The translations under genes were made by a program, and so were the position numbers. 50,453 nt of DNA from Eubacterium sp. (GTDB lineage Bacteria > Bacillota > Clostridia > Peptostreptococcales > Anaerovoracaceae). The stretch is taken from the NCBI GenBank assembly GCA_017511535.1, contig JAFWJS010000048.1, forward strand, positions 1-50,453. Reading direction: 5' to 3'. Below the pieces are notes generated by a model. It saw nothing but the letters and a program-made list of their open reading frames with translations, ran no database searches and was not told the origin of the DNA. Below are positions 35,535 through 43,672 of this stretch, in pieces. Every line of letters starts with the position of its first letter. Positions within the stretch are counted from its first letter, which is position 1.

Positions 35535-36767
35535 TCAGTTATTCAGTTTCTGAGCCAGAGAGGAAAGCCTGTCCACTAGGCCTTCCACTATCTGGCTGGT
35601 GCCTGCCTCGGCAAGCTTATGAAGCACGAGAAGAAGCGTCGCCCGTCTGCTTTCGGGAAGAGCTTTGAATGTCTTGTAGAAGGCGTTATAAGCGCGGACC
35701 GGATCATCTGTGAATTCAGTTATGGTTTTTGCTCCTGACGACTGTATCGCGTCGAAAAGAACGTCTATGAACACTTTCCTGTTGTCAGGATCAAGGCTGG
35801 TCACCCAGCTGTTCAGCGCCTTGTCGAGGAAAACGGTGCCTTCCGAGCGTTTTTTCGCGGGGATGAAGCGGTTCCTGCTGATCTGCCAGGAAAACGGATT
35901 GTGCTGCAGGATCCCGCCTTCAGAACTCTTTATCAGTTTCGCTTCTGCGCCGGAGTCAAGAATGATGCCTACGATGGATTCCTCCGGAGTATATTTTTTG
36001 ATTTTAGGTAATATTCTTTTATAGTCGTCTGTTTTTGTTATGGTGCGGATGAAACCGGGGCCGTCGTTTGTATAGATCTCTTTGATGCGTTCCTGCACGT
36101 CCTGTACGCAGTACATGCATCCGTATACTGCAAGGTTGCCGCCCTTGGAGTGACCGCCTGCCCTGATAAACGGACTGGAGCCGCTGAATTTCCTGTTCAG
36201 GTATTCCACGGCTCGTTCCTGTCCGCGTGTCATGGACATGTAGCTCAGGTTGAAGTCTTCACGCCAGCCGGCGATGGAGTCGTCGGTCCCACGGAAAGCC
36301 GCATAGCACGTGCCGTCTTCAAGCAGGAACGTCACAGCCGCGAACTGATACTGATCCTCGTTATCCAGTTCGCTTACGAACGCGCATGCCTGTGCACCGC
36401 CGAATCTTCTGGAGCCTGCCAGCCGCTTAAGAAGAAACGGTGAATAGCCGATAGTCGGGTTCCACGTGCGCATCGACTCTGCGTCATGTTTCTTCCAGAA
36501 GAGCCTGTTCAGATCGTTAATCGTTATTGTTTCGTTTATGTCTTCGCCCGGCACCAGTTCGTCGAACGGACAGTAGACGAGTGTGGACAGCACCAGATTG
36601 TCTACTTCGTTGAAGGGATCGACAGACATCGGTATGTCGCCTCGCCATTTTATGTAATCGAAAAGGTTGCCCATCCTGGAATCAGCTGATTCCATGGGCG
36701 TACAGACTGCTTCCTGCTGTACAGGAGGCTGGACTGTATCTGCTTTCAGAGATCTTCCTGATGGCAT
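35535..36767 (-). CDS. DUF2974 / Mbeg1-like alpha/beta-hydrolase, putative cytoplasmic lipase-like protein
   Basis: 410 residues with no signal peptide or membrane segment. The central part contains a YAAFRGTDDSIAGWREDFN block (lipase class 3-like) and the nucleophile elbow GGHSKGGNLA (GxSxG, Ser in the usual place), followed by NDGPGF, which holds a plausible catalytic Asp. The family is often annotated as DUF2974. The substrate is unknown. AGGGAGA precedes the ATG. A TATACT box is visible about 55 bp upstream, but no good -35. It is monocistronic and convergent with rplT. Confidence 0.8.
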   Translation of the reverse strand: MPSGRSLKADTVQPPVQQEAVCTPMESADSRMGNLFDYIKWRGDIPMSVDPFNEVDNLVLSTLVYCPFDELVPGEDINETITINDLNRLFWKKHDAESMRTWNPTIGYSPFLLKRLAGSRRFGGAQACAFVSELDNEDQYQFAAVTFLLEDGTCYAAFRGTDDSIAGWREDFNLSYMSMTRGQERAVEYLNRKFSGSSPFIRAGGHSKGGNLAVYGCMYCVQDVQERIKEIYTNDGPGFIRTITKTDDYKRILPKIKKYTPEESIVGIILDSGAEAKLIKSSEGGILQHNPFSWQISRNRFIPAKKRSEGTVFLDKALNSWVTSLDPDNRKVFIDVLFDAIQSSGAKTITEFTDDPVRAYNAFYKTFKALPESRRATLLLVLHKLAEAGTSQIVEGLVDRLSSLAQKLNN

Positions 36768-36843
36768 ATTACCGTCTCCCTGTTAAATTCATATAATATC
36801 CGATGTATAAAGTATACACCAAAAGCATATGATTTAGTCAGAT

Positions 36844-36872
36844 TTGATTGTTTGGCCTGAATGATGTAATAT
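36844..36872 (+). promoter_or_regulatory. Candidate promoter of coaBC
   Basis: TTGATT, 17 nt, TAATAT. A GATAAT a little downstream is an alternative -10 with a weaker -35. Confidence 0.5.
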
Positions 36873-36913
36873 CACAATAGGATAATATATGTTAGATCCA
36901 ACAGGAGGGCGAT

Positions 36914-38119
36914 ATGAAACTGTCGGGTAAAACTGTTCTTATCGGCATATCTGCCGGTATCGCTGCGTATAAGACGTGCTATCTTGTGAGCCATCTCGTT
37001 CAGGAAGGCGCGGAAGTACATGTCATCATGACGCCGAACGCCAGGCATTTCGTCGATCCGCTTACATTTGAGACACTTTCAGGGAACAGATGTATTTCGG
37101 ATACGTTTGACCGTGATTTTGAATTTGACGTGAAGCACGTGTCGCTGGCAAAGAAAGCCGACCTGTTCATGGTAGCGCCGGCGACTGCTGACGTACTGGC
37201 GAAAATGGCGTGCGGGATCTGTGACGATATGCTCACCACTACCTTCCTTGCGGCAGGATGCCTTAAGTATGTCGCTCCGGCGATGAATACGGGCATGTAC
37301 CTGAATGAGATAACACAGAAGAATATAGAGACGCTTAAGGGTTATGGCGTTAATGTCATAGAACCTGCCTCGGGGCACCTCGCTTGCGGAGACGTAGGAG
37401 CAGGGAAGATGCCTGAGCCGGAGCAGCTGTTTGACATTATATGCGGCGCGCTGGCGCGTGAGCAGGATCTGGCCGGGAAGAGCGTGCTCGTTACTGCGGG
37501 AGCTACTCAGGAAGCTATGGATCCTGTAAGGTTCATTACCAATCACTCGACAGGCAAGATGGGCGCTGCAATAGCGAAGGAAGCTGTGGAAAGAGGAGCT
37601 TCTGTCACTTTTGTGAAAGCAGCTACGACTGTCCCTGATCCTGAAGGCTGCAAGGTCGTGAAAGCAGTGTCCGCTGCGGAGCTGCTTGATGAAGTAATGG
37701 CAAGGTCAGATTCAGCGGATATCATCATAATGGCGGCGGCGGTGGCGGATTACAGGCCGAAGAACGTCAGCAGCGATAAGATGAAAAAGAAAGACGGCGA
37801 CCTCACTATAGAGCTTGAGCGTACTGCAGATATACTTGCGGAGCTGGGAAAGAAACGCGCTGACGGGAAGACTCCGGAGGGTCAGTTCGTATGTGGATTT
37901 TCCATGGAGACGAAAGATCTGCTGGAGAATTCAAGAGCCAAGCTGGATAAGAAGAACTGCGATATGATCGTGGCTAACAATCTGAAAGAAGAGGGCGCGG
38001 GATTCGGACATGATACCAACAAGGTGACGCTGATCACCAGAGATTCCGCGGAGGAGCTGGAACTGATGTCCAAGCAGGATGTGGCACGGGCCATATTCGA
38101 CAGGATACTTCAGCATTGA
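36914..38119 (+). CDS. coaBC: Bifunctional phosphopantothenoylcysteine decarboxylase / phosphopantothenate-cysteine ligase
   Basis: 401 residues in two domains. CoaC (about 1-185): flavin-type GISAGIAAYK start, the catalytic His in VKHVSLAKKAD, PAMNTGMY and the active Cys in SGHLACGD. CoaB (about 190-401): NHSTGKMG nucleotide site, AAAVADYRP, FSMETKD and NNLKEEGAGFG. The two steps convert phosphopantothenate plus cysteine to 4'-phosphopantetheine on the way to CoA. CAGGAGGGCG precedes the ATG. Its last codons hold the hisA promoter. Confidence 0.97.
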   Translation: MKLSGKTVLIGISAGIAAYKTCYLVSHLVQEGAEVHVIMTPNARHFVDPLTFETLSGNRCISDTFDRDFEFDVKHVSLAKKADLFMVAPATADVLAKMACGICDDMLTTTFLAAGCLKYVAPAMNTGMYLNEITQKNIETLKGYGVNVIEPASGHLACGDVGAGKMPEPEQLFDIICGALAREQDLAGKSVLVTAGATQEAMDPVRFITNHSTGKMGAAIAKEAVERGASVTFVKAATTVPDPEGCKVVKAVSAAELLDEVMARSDSADIIIMAAAVADYRPKNVSSDKMKKKDGDLTIELERTADILAELGKKRADGKTPEGQFVCGFSMETKDLLENSRAKLDKKNCDMIVANNLKEEGAGFGHDTNKVTLITRDSAEELELMSKQDVARAIFDRILQH

Positions 38120-38144
38120 CATAACTATAAAAAAAATATAGAAT
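38116..38144 (+). promoter_or_regulatory. Promoter of hisA, overlapping the coaBC stop
   Basis: TTGACA (38116-38121), 17 A/T-rich nt, TAGAAT. The -35 box contains the coaBC TGA. A strong promoter by sequence. Confidence 0.8.
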
Positions 38145-38181
38145 TAAAATCTACCGGTTTACAGATGGGAGGTTCATAGTT

Positions 38182-38901
38182 ATGAAGATTTTTCCGGCCA
38201 TAGATCTCAGAGATGGTGACGTAGTGCGTCTTCTGAAGGGCGATTACAATCAGATGACAGTGTATGGCGAGAACCCTCTTGAAGTGGCGGAAGAGTTTGA
38301 AGACGCAGGAGCAGAGTTCCTTCACGTCGTAGACCTTGATGGTGCTATTGATGGAAGCACGCCTAATTTCGCGGCTGTCAAGGAGATAATCGAAGGCACC
38401 GGCCTTAAGGTGGAGATAGGCGGAGGGATCCGCAGCGAAGAGATCATAGTCGACTATGCTCAGATCGGGGCTCTCCGTGTGATCCTCGGTACTATGGCGA
38501 TCAAAGACCCGGAATTCACTGCCAGGATGATCAAAAAGCATGGCAGAAACGTTGCAGTGGGCGTGGATATCTCTGACGGCAGAGTGGCCATAAAAGGCTG
38601 GACTGAAGTGACAGATAAAACTGTGGACGAGATGTGTCAGGAGCTTATCGATTACGGCGTAAGAACGATCATATGCACTGATATCTCCAAAGACGGAGCT
38701 ATGGAAGGCACCAATATAGATCTGTACAGGCAGCTGGTGGAACAGTACGGCGACTATGTGGATATTATAGCTTCCGGCGGCATCTCGACTATGGACGATC
38801 TGGAAAAGCTCCATGAGATCGGAGTGGACGGAGTCATCATAGGTAGAGCGCTGTATAACGGCGCGCTTGATCTTGCGGAGGTAATGGACAGATTCGCGTG
38901 A
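38182..38901 (+). CDS. hisA: HisA-type ProFAR isomerase (phosphoribosylformimino-5-aminoimidazole carboxamide ribotide isomerase)
   Basis: 239 residues, a (beta/alpha)8 barrel. Catalytic Asp8 is in AIDLRDGD and the second catalytic Asp in VDISDGRVAIKGW; the two half-barrel phosphate motifs are IGGGIRS and ASGGIST. It carries out the Amadori rearrangement in histidine synthesis. No other his gene is in the window, so it is an orphan here. GGGAGG precedes the ATG. Confidence 0.95.
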   Translation: MKIFPAIDLRDGDVVRLLKGDYNQMTVYGENPLEVAEEFEDAGAEFLHVVDLDGAIDGSTPNFAAVKEIIEGTGLKVEIGGGIRSEEIIVDYAQIGALRVILGTMAIKDPEFTARMIKKHGRNVAVGVDISDGRVAIKGWTEVTDKTVDEMCQELIDYGVRTIICTDISKDGAMEGTNIDLYRQLVEQYGDYVDIIASGGISTMDDLEKLHEIGVDGVIIGRALYNGALDLAEVMDRFA

Positions 38902-38930
38902 TGTGACTCCGGATATTATATAGAACTTAT

Positions 38931-38956
38931 AACCGCGGCAGAGACCGCGGTTTTTT
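38931..38956 (+). terminator. Terminator after hisA
   Basis: AACCGCGG, a 6-nt loop, CCGCGGTT and T6: a perfect intrinsic terminator. Confidence 0.95.
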
Positions 38957-39006
38957 GATATATATATGAAATAATATGTAGGTTTTGTGAATTCAACCGA
39001 GAACGT

Positions 39007-39035
39007 TTGAAAATACTGATTCAATATGGTAGAAT
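39007..39035 (+). promoter_or_regulatory. Promoter of the trigger-factor-like gene
   Basis: TTGAAA, 17 nt, TAGAAT. Confidence 0.7.
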
Positions 39036-39077
39036 TATCACGCTGAATTTTTTGTTATTATAGGAGAATGATAAATT

Positions 39078-40517
39078 ATGAGTGATGAAGAGAAAGTAAT
39101 GAACGACGCTGAAGAGAAAGAACTTGAGGCTGACGCAGCCGTAGAAGAGAATATTGAAGAGGCTGAGTCAGCGGTAGAAGATGCTGTAGAGACTGTTGAA
39201 GATAAAGTTGAGGAAGTAAAGGAAGCTGCTGAAGAGAAGGCGGAGGATCTGGAAGAGAAGCTTGAGAAAGCCAGAAACGACGCAGAAGAAAAGCTTGAGG
39301 AAATAAAAGAAAAATCCCATAAAGAAGCACGCAGAGAAGAAAAGGCTGCCAAGAAAGCAGCTAAAGCAGCTGAGGCACAGGCGGCAGCCGCCAAGAAGAC
39401 TGTCAGCACCAAGTCAGTAGCCATCATCGCTATACTTGTATGCGCTGCTGCAGTAGCAGGACTCGTTCTTTTCCTGAATCAGCCGGAGAAATCAGTATAC
39501 GAGAAGATAAATGATTACAGCAAATATGTCAAGCTCGGAGATTACAAGGGTCTGGAATATACAAAGGAAGAGATCAAGGTAACCAAGAAGGATATCAAGA
39601 CTGAGATCGACAGCAGACTGCAGGCCAAGGCAACGACGAAGGATTCCAAGAAGGGTACAGTAAAAGACGGAGACAACGTAAAGATCTCATATGTGGGAAA
39701 GATCGACGGCAAGGAATTTGACGGCGGTTCTGCTGACGACTATACGCTGACGATCGGCTCCGGATCATTCATTGACGGATTTGAAGAAGGTCTGGTTGGA
39801 AAGAAAGTCGGAGACAAGGTGACGCTCGACCTTAAATTCCCTAAGGATTACAATAATAAAGAAGTAGCCGGAAAAGATGTAACATTTGAAGTAGAGATCA
39901 AGTCCAAACAGGTAACTGATACGCCGGAGTATGATGAGGAATTCATCAAGGCGAACTCAAGCTACGACAATAAAGCTGACTATGAAGCATCCGTAAAGGA
40001 AGACCTGATCAAAGAGAGAACTGAGACAGCTGAAAGCACAGCCAAGCAGACACTCTGGAGTGAAGCTGTGGAGAACGCTGAAGTCATCAAGAATCCAAAG
40101 GGAGCTGTCAAGCAGGAGCAGGATTCCATCATCGAGCAGTATAAGCTGATGGCGCAGAACTACAATATGGAATGGGAAGATTTCCTCAAGACATACATGC
40201 AGTCCAGCGAGAAGGACTTCAATAAGCAGGCTAAGACATACGGCAAGAGCGTAGTAAAGCAGAAGCTCGTTCTTTACGCTATAGCTGACGCTGAGGGAAT
40301 CAAAGTCACGAATAAAGAATATAAGGACAGACTCAAGGAAATGCTTTCAAATGCAGGCATGACAGAGAAGCAGTTCAAGGAACAGTACAATATGACCATT
40401 GAGGAATATGCTGAGCAGAATGACTTCAAGGCCAACTTCCTGAGTGAGAAAGTCAACGACTTCATCTACAAGAACGGCAAGGCAGTAAGCGCCAAGAAGA
40501 CTGAGAAAGACGACTAG
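39078..40517 (+). CDS. Membrane-anchored trigger-factor-like FKBP peptidyl-prolyl isomerase
   Basis: 479 residues. Residues 1-108 are a Glu/Ala/Lys-rich predicted coiled coil without signal peptide, 113-133 a single membrane helix (VAIIAILVCAAAVAGLVLFL). Residues from about 196 form an FKBP domain (DNVKISYVGKIDGKEFDGG, IGSGSFIDGFEEGLVGKKVGD). The rest (about 290-460) resembles the helical C-terminal domain of trigger factor. With a cytoplasmic N-terminus and Lys/Arg-rich flank, the FKBP-TF part would lie outside the membrane. Trigger factor itself is soluble, so this is an extracytoplasmic foldase candidate, possibly for secreted proteins such as those of the surface operon. Ribosome-binding residues are not evident. 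Confidence 0.78.
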   Translation: MSDEEKVMNDAEEKELEADAAVEENIEEAESAVEDAVETVEDKVEEVKEAAEEKAEDLEEKLEKARNDAEEKLEEIKEKSHKEARREEKAAKKAAKAAEAQAAAAKKTVSTKSVAIIAILVCAAAVAGLVLFLNQPEKSVYEKINDYSKYVKLGDYKGLEYTKEEIKVTKKDIKTEIDSRLQAKATTKDSKKGTVKDGDNVKISYVGKIDGKEFDGGSADDYTLTIGSGSFIDGFEEGLVGKKVGDKVTLDLKFPKDYNNKEVAGKDVTFEVEIKSKQVTDTPEYDEEFIKANSSYDNKADYEASVKEDLIKERTETAESTAKQTLWSEAVENAEVIKNPKGAVKQEQDSIIEQYKLMAQNYNMEWEDFLKTYMQSSEKDFNKQAKTYGKSVVKQKLVLYAIADAEGIKVTNKEYKDRLKEMLSNAGMTEKQFKEQYNMTIEEYAEQNDFKANFLSEKVNDFIYKNGKAVSAKKTEKDD

Positions 40518-40552
40518 TGATTTGCTGCTGCAGATAAACATAATCAATAATG

Positions 40553-40579
40553 ACACAGGCCGGCAGGCCTGTGTTTTTT
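40553..40579 (+). terminator. Terminator after the trigger-factor-like gene
   Basis: ACACAGGCC, GGCA loop, GGCCTGTGT and T6: a perfect intrinsic terminator. Confidence 0.95.
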
Positions 40580-40640
40580 GTGCCGGGAGATATGGGCGCG
40601 ACACACAAGATGTGCTGTATTTATTAAGAATATTTTAGTT

Positions 40641-40657
40641 AAAAAATGCCATTTTTT
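40641..40657. repeat. Perfect palindrome AAAAAATG-C-CATTTTTT
   Basis: 17-bp inverted repeat immediately upstream of the nrdR -35 region. Could be an operator or an A/T-rich UP-type element. Confidence 0.5.
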
Positions 40658-40659
40658 AT

Positions 40660-40686
40660 TTGAAAACATACAAAATGTAGTATAAT
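40660..40686 (+). promoter_or_regulatory. Promoter of nrdR-cmk
   Basis: A perfect TATAAT (40681-40686). TTGAAA is 15 nt upstream; shifting to a 17-nt spacer gives ATTTGA. The transcript would carry a leader of about 100 nt. Confidence 0.6.
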
Positions 40687-40720
40687 GAGCTTGGGAGCGA
40701 TGGCCGGAGTGATTATTTTA

Positions 40721-40752
40721 ATATAGATATTATCTATATGTAGTGGCACTAC
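40721..40752. promoter_or_regulatory. Two adjacent perfect palindromes in the nrdR leader
   Basis: ATATAGATA-T-TATCTATAT (40721-40739) is followed at once by GTAGTG-G-CACTAC (40740-40752). The first resembles the A/T-rich palindromic NrdR box style, but does not match the consensus closely. They could be operators at DNA level or hairpins in the leader RNA. Confidence 0.55.
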
Positions 40753-40791
40753 GGGATCGCAGTTGGGGTTTTGACAAGAGAGGTTAGAGAG

Positions 40792-41247
40792 ATGAAGTGT
40801 CCATATTGCAATTATGAGGATACCAAGGTGATCGATTCGCGTCCTACCGAGGACGGCCACGCGATCAGAAGAAGACGCGGCTGTGAGAAATGCGGCAAGC
40901 GTTTCACCACTTATGAGAAAGTGGAAGAATCGATCATAATGATCGTGAAGAAAGACGGCAGCCGTGAGGCGTTTGACCGTGGAAAGCTGATGAACGGCAT
41001 AATCAGGGCATGTGAGAAGAGGCCTGTCCCGATGGCGACTATCGAGGAGATGGTCGACAGGATCGAGCGCGGTCTGAACAACCTGATGCAGAAGGAAGTC
41101 AAGAGCGATTTCATCGGCGAGCTCGTTATGGATGAGCTGAAGAAGGTCGATCAGGTGGCTTACATAAGATTCGCCTCAGTATACCGTCAGTTCACAGACG
41201 TTGAAACATTCACCAAGGAGATACAGAAGCTTCAAGGCAGCAAGTAA
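40792..41247 (+). CDS. nrdR: Transcriptional repressor NrdR
   Basis: 151 residues from the ATG at 40792 (GAGG 8 nt upstream; a longer frame from TTG 40771 is not typical). Zinc ribbon CPYC...CEKC at 3-34, then the ATP-cone domain (VKKDGSREAFDRGKL, RFASVYRQF). NrdR senses dATP/ATP and represses ribonucleotide reductase genes, none of which are in view. Followed 22 bp later by cmk, so both genes serve nucleotide metabolism. Confidence 0.97.
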   Translation: MKCPYCNYEDTKVIDSRPTEDGHAIRRRRGCEKCGKRFTTYEKVEESIIMIVKKDGSREAFDRGKLMNGIIRACEKRPVPMATIEEMVDRIERGLNNLMQKEVKSDFIGELVMDELKKVDQVAYIRFASVYRQFTDVETFTKEIQKLQGSK

Positions 41248-41269
41248 CGCTGAAGTCATGGAGAATGGT

Positions 41270-41944
41270 ATGGAAGATAATATTCTCAGGATAGCGATCG
41301 ACGGTCCTTCCGGAGCAGGGAAGAGCACGATCGCCAAGATCGTCGCGGAAAAAATGGGCGTCGACTATATCGACACAGGCGCGATGTACAGAGCGATCGG
41401 CCTCAAGATGCTGACTGAGGGAGTCGGTCAGGACGATGGATCCGAAGATGCCAGGAAAGAAGTTCTTGACAGGACAGATATCGATTTTGACGGCGGGATA
41501 GTGACGCTGGACGGGAAGGACGTGAGCGGCAGTATCAGGACGCCTGAGATCTCCAAGGCGGCGTCAGATTATTCAAGGTTTCCGGAAGTCAGAGAGAAGC
41601 TCGTCGCGATACAGCGGGAGATAGGTCACAGAAAGAGCGTGGTCATGGACGGCCGCGATATCGGGACGAACGTCTTTACAGACGCGCAGTACAAGTTTTT
41701 CCTGACGGCTACACCTGAAGAAAGGGCAAGGCGCCGTGTGAAGGAGCTTATTGAGAAAGGGCAGGACGTTAATTACGAAGATACGCTGGAAGATATAAAG
41801 CAGCGTGACTATAACGACACGCACCGCAAGCTCAATCCGCTCAGGAAGGCAGACGACGCGGTAGAGATCGATACGACAGACATGACGATCGAGGAGGTCG
41901 CAGGTGCGATCCTTGACGTTATCGCGGGCAGGAAGAAAGCCTGA
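41270..41944 (+). CDS. cmk: Cytidylate kinase
   Basis: 224 residues from ATG 41270, with GGAG 6 nt upstream; the ATG at 41258 lacks a site. The P-loop is IDGPSGAGKST, followed by DTGAMYRA, VVMDGRDIGTNVF and the lid region ARRRVKEL and RDYNDTHR. It phosphorylates CMP and dCMP to the diphosphates. Confidence 0.97.
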   Translation: MEDNILRIAIDGPSGAGKSTIAKIVAEKMGVDYIDTGAMYRAIGLKMLTEGVGQDDGSEDARKEVLDRTDIDFDGGIVTLDGKDVSGSIRTPEISKAASDYSRFPEVREKLVAIQREIGHRKSVVMDGRDIGTNVFTDAQYKFFLTATPEERARRRVKELIEKGQDVNYEDTLEDIKQRDYNDTHRKLNPLRKADDAVEIDTTDMTIEEVAGAILDVIAGRKKA

Positions 41945-41981
41945 ATTCAGAACAGCTTATATAAAGGGGTATAGATATATG

Positions 41982-42007
41982 GCCGGCATATAATGCCGGC
42001 TTTTCTG
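41982..42007 (+). terminator. Terminator after cmk
   Basis: GCCGGCAT, ATA loop, ATGCCGGC, then TTTTCTGTTTT. A perfect stem. Confidence 0.9.
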
Positions 42008-42025
42008 TTTTATACTGGTTTTCTG

Positions 42026-42054
42026 TTGTCCGTCAAATATTACTCTGTTATAAT
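42026..42054 (+). promoter_or_regulatory. Promoter of radC
   Basis: TTGTCC, 17 nt, perfect TATAAT. Confidence 0.78.
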
Positions 42055-42110
42055 TAAAAGGCTGATTCTGAATGCAGGATGTCAGGCGTGACTGAAGCAT
42101 GGAGGTGTAT

Positions 42111-42791
42111 ATGCTTATCAGATCATTGCCTGAAGATGAGCGCCCACAGGAAAAGGCGCTCAGGTACGGTGTTGAGGCACTGTCGGACGCAGAGCTTATC
42201 GCTCTGATATTAAGAACAGGAAGAAAGAATACGTCGTCTGTCAATCTTGCTGAAGACATCCTTTCGATATGTGACGAGGGACTGTTCAGCATGGGGACGT
42301 TCGACACAGACGATCTTCTCGGGATCAAAGGAGTCGGCCCGGGCAAGGCCTGCACGCTCATGGCTGCGGTAGAGCTCGGGAAGAGGATAGCCGCGAGCAG
42401 AAAACCGGTGAAATATGTAGCCGACGACCCTGAGACGATCGCGGATATGTTCATGGAAAATCTGAGATACGAGAAAAAAGAGTATTTCAAGTCGGTCCTG
42501 GTCAACACGAGAAGTGAGATCGTTTCTGTAGATAACGTGTCCGTCGGAGAGCTGACCAGAACGCTGGTGCATCCGCGTGAGGTGTTCTCGAGAGCGGTAA
42601 AAAAAGGCGCATACGGCGTTATCTTCGTACATAATCATCCGAGCGGCGACCCTACGCCGAGCGAGGAGGACCTTGCCACGACGGAGAGGCTGATAGAGGG
42701 CGGCGATATACTCGGGATCAAAGTCCTGGACCACGTTATCATCGGTGACGGGAGATATGAAAGTCTGAGGGCTTTAGACATAATAAAGTGA
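42111..42791 (+). CDS. radC: RadC-family JAB/MPN-domain protein
   Basis: 226 residues from ATG 42111, preceded by GGAGG 5 nt upstream; the ATG at 42099 has no site. Helix-hairpin-helix-type segment (LLGIKGVGPGKACTL) in the N-terminal half, then the JAB metal-binding motif HNHPSGDPTPSEED near residue 175. The early idea of a DNA-repair role is not well supported; the biochemical role remains open. The MinD-like gene begins 10 bp downstream. Confidence 0.93.
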   Translation: MLIRSLPEDERPQEKALRYGVEALSDAELIALILRTGRKNTSSVNLAEDILSICDEGLFSMGTFDTDDLLGIKGVGPGKACTLMAAVELGKRIAASRKPVKYVADDPETIADMFMENLRYEKKEYFKSVLVNTRSEIVSVDNVSVGELTRTLVHPREVFSRAVKKGAYGVIFVHNHPSGDPTPSEEDLATTERLIEGGDILGIKVLDHVIIGDGRYESLRALDIIK

Positions 42792-42801
42792 GGAATTGCA
42801 G

Positions 42802-43542
42802 ATGGGCAGGTTATATATAGTGACATCCGGCAAGGGAGGGACGGGAAAGACCACTGTCTCGGTCAACCTTGCAGCGGCGCTCGCAGATAAGGGCGCCGGT
42901 GTCGCTGCTGTGGATATGTGTATAGGATTCAGGAACATGGATCTGTTCCTGGGGAAAGAGAACGATATAGTTTACGATTCAAGCGACGTCATCAGAGGCG
43001 TGTGCAGCATAGATCAGGCACTGGTGAGGGATGAGCGCTTCAGCGATCTCAGGCTGCTCGCGGCAGCTCCGGAGCACGAGGACGGTGTCAGCCTGAGCAG
43101 GATACATGCTCTTCTTCTGACGTTAAAAGGACGATTTGACTATGTGATAGTCGATATGCCGTCAGGAGCAGGGAAAATGACTGCCGACCTCGCGGAAACA
43201 GCAGACGGTGTCATACTTGTAAGCACAGCCGATCTCGCATCGATAAGAAATACAGACGCGTTTGACAGGAGACTCAAGGCGCTTGGCTCCGAGAAGCAGA
43301 TCGTCCTGATAAACAGGCTGGTCCCGGAGTTCATGAACGAGAGGATAGTGCCGAGGCTGAGGGAGATAAACGCCATGCTGCGTCCTGATATAGCAGGCGT
43401 AATACAGGAAGACAGGGTGTTCCAGGTGTCGGCGAACCTCGGAGTACCCGCGTATATGAAGAAAGGAACATATATCAGGAAGAATTTCGACGCGATAGCC
43501 GCTTCCTTTTGCATTGACATTGAACGCAAAAAGAACATATAA
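42802..43542 (+). CDS. MinD-like P-loop ATPase
   Basis: 246 residues from ATG 42802 (GAGGA 6 nt upstream). Deviant Walker A SGKGGTGKTT, then CIGFRNMDLFLGKENDIVYDSSDVI, which is the MinD hallmark block, and VIVDMPSGAG as Walker B. However, the C-terminus (SFCIDIERKKNI) does not show the basic amphipathic membrane-targeting helix of MinD, and there is no minC or minE. In Bacillus-type genomes radC lies next to mreBCD-minCD, so this may be the surviving MinD of a contracted cluster. Assignment to MinD itself is plausible but not certain. Confidence 0.75.
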   Translation: MGRLYIVTSGKGGTGKTTVSVNLAAALADKGAGVAAVDMCIGFRNMDLFLGKENDIVYDSSDVIRGVCSIDQALVRDERFSDLRLLAAAPEHEDGVSLSRIHALLLTLKGRFDYVIVDMPSGAGKMTADLAETADGVILVSTADLASIRNTDAFDRRLKALGSEKQIVLINRLVPEFMNERIVPRLREINAMLRPDIAGVIQEDRVFQVSANLGVPAYMKKGTYIRKNFDAIAASFCIDIERKKNI

Positions 43543-43543
43543 T
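43514..43543 (+). promoter_or_regulatory. Promoter of rny, inside the end of the MinD-like gene
   Basis: TTGACA (43514-43519), 18 nt, TATAAT (43538-43543). A near-consensus promoter. Confidence 0.8.
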
Positions 43544-43592
43544 ATAGTGTTAAATTATATTTTAATATAGATGTTTCGATTCAGAAATGTGA

Positions 43593-43620
43593 TCCCCGGA
43601 GGGTTTTGATGCTCCAGGGA
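43593..43620 (+). promoter_or_regulatory. Hairpin in the rny leader that covers a ribosome binding site
   Basis: TCCC-C-GGAG pairs with CTCC-A-GGGA around a 10-nt loop. The GGAG arm is part of GGAGGG, which lies 5 nt before an ATG (43609) of a small frame that runs into rny in another frame. The stem can hide that site. No T-run follows, so it is not a terminator. Confidence 0.5.
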
Positions 43621-43672
43621 CTGATCAATAAGGCAACTGAAGATAAACAACTAGTCGAAATGGAGGTGTTAC

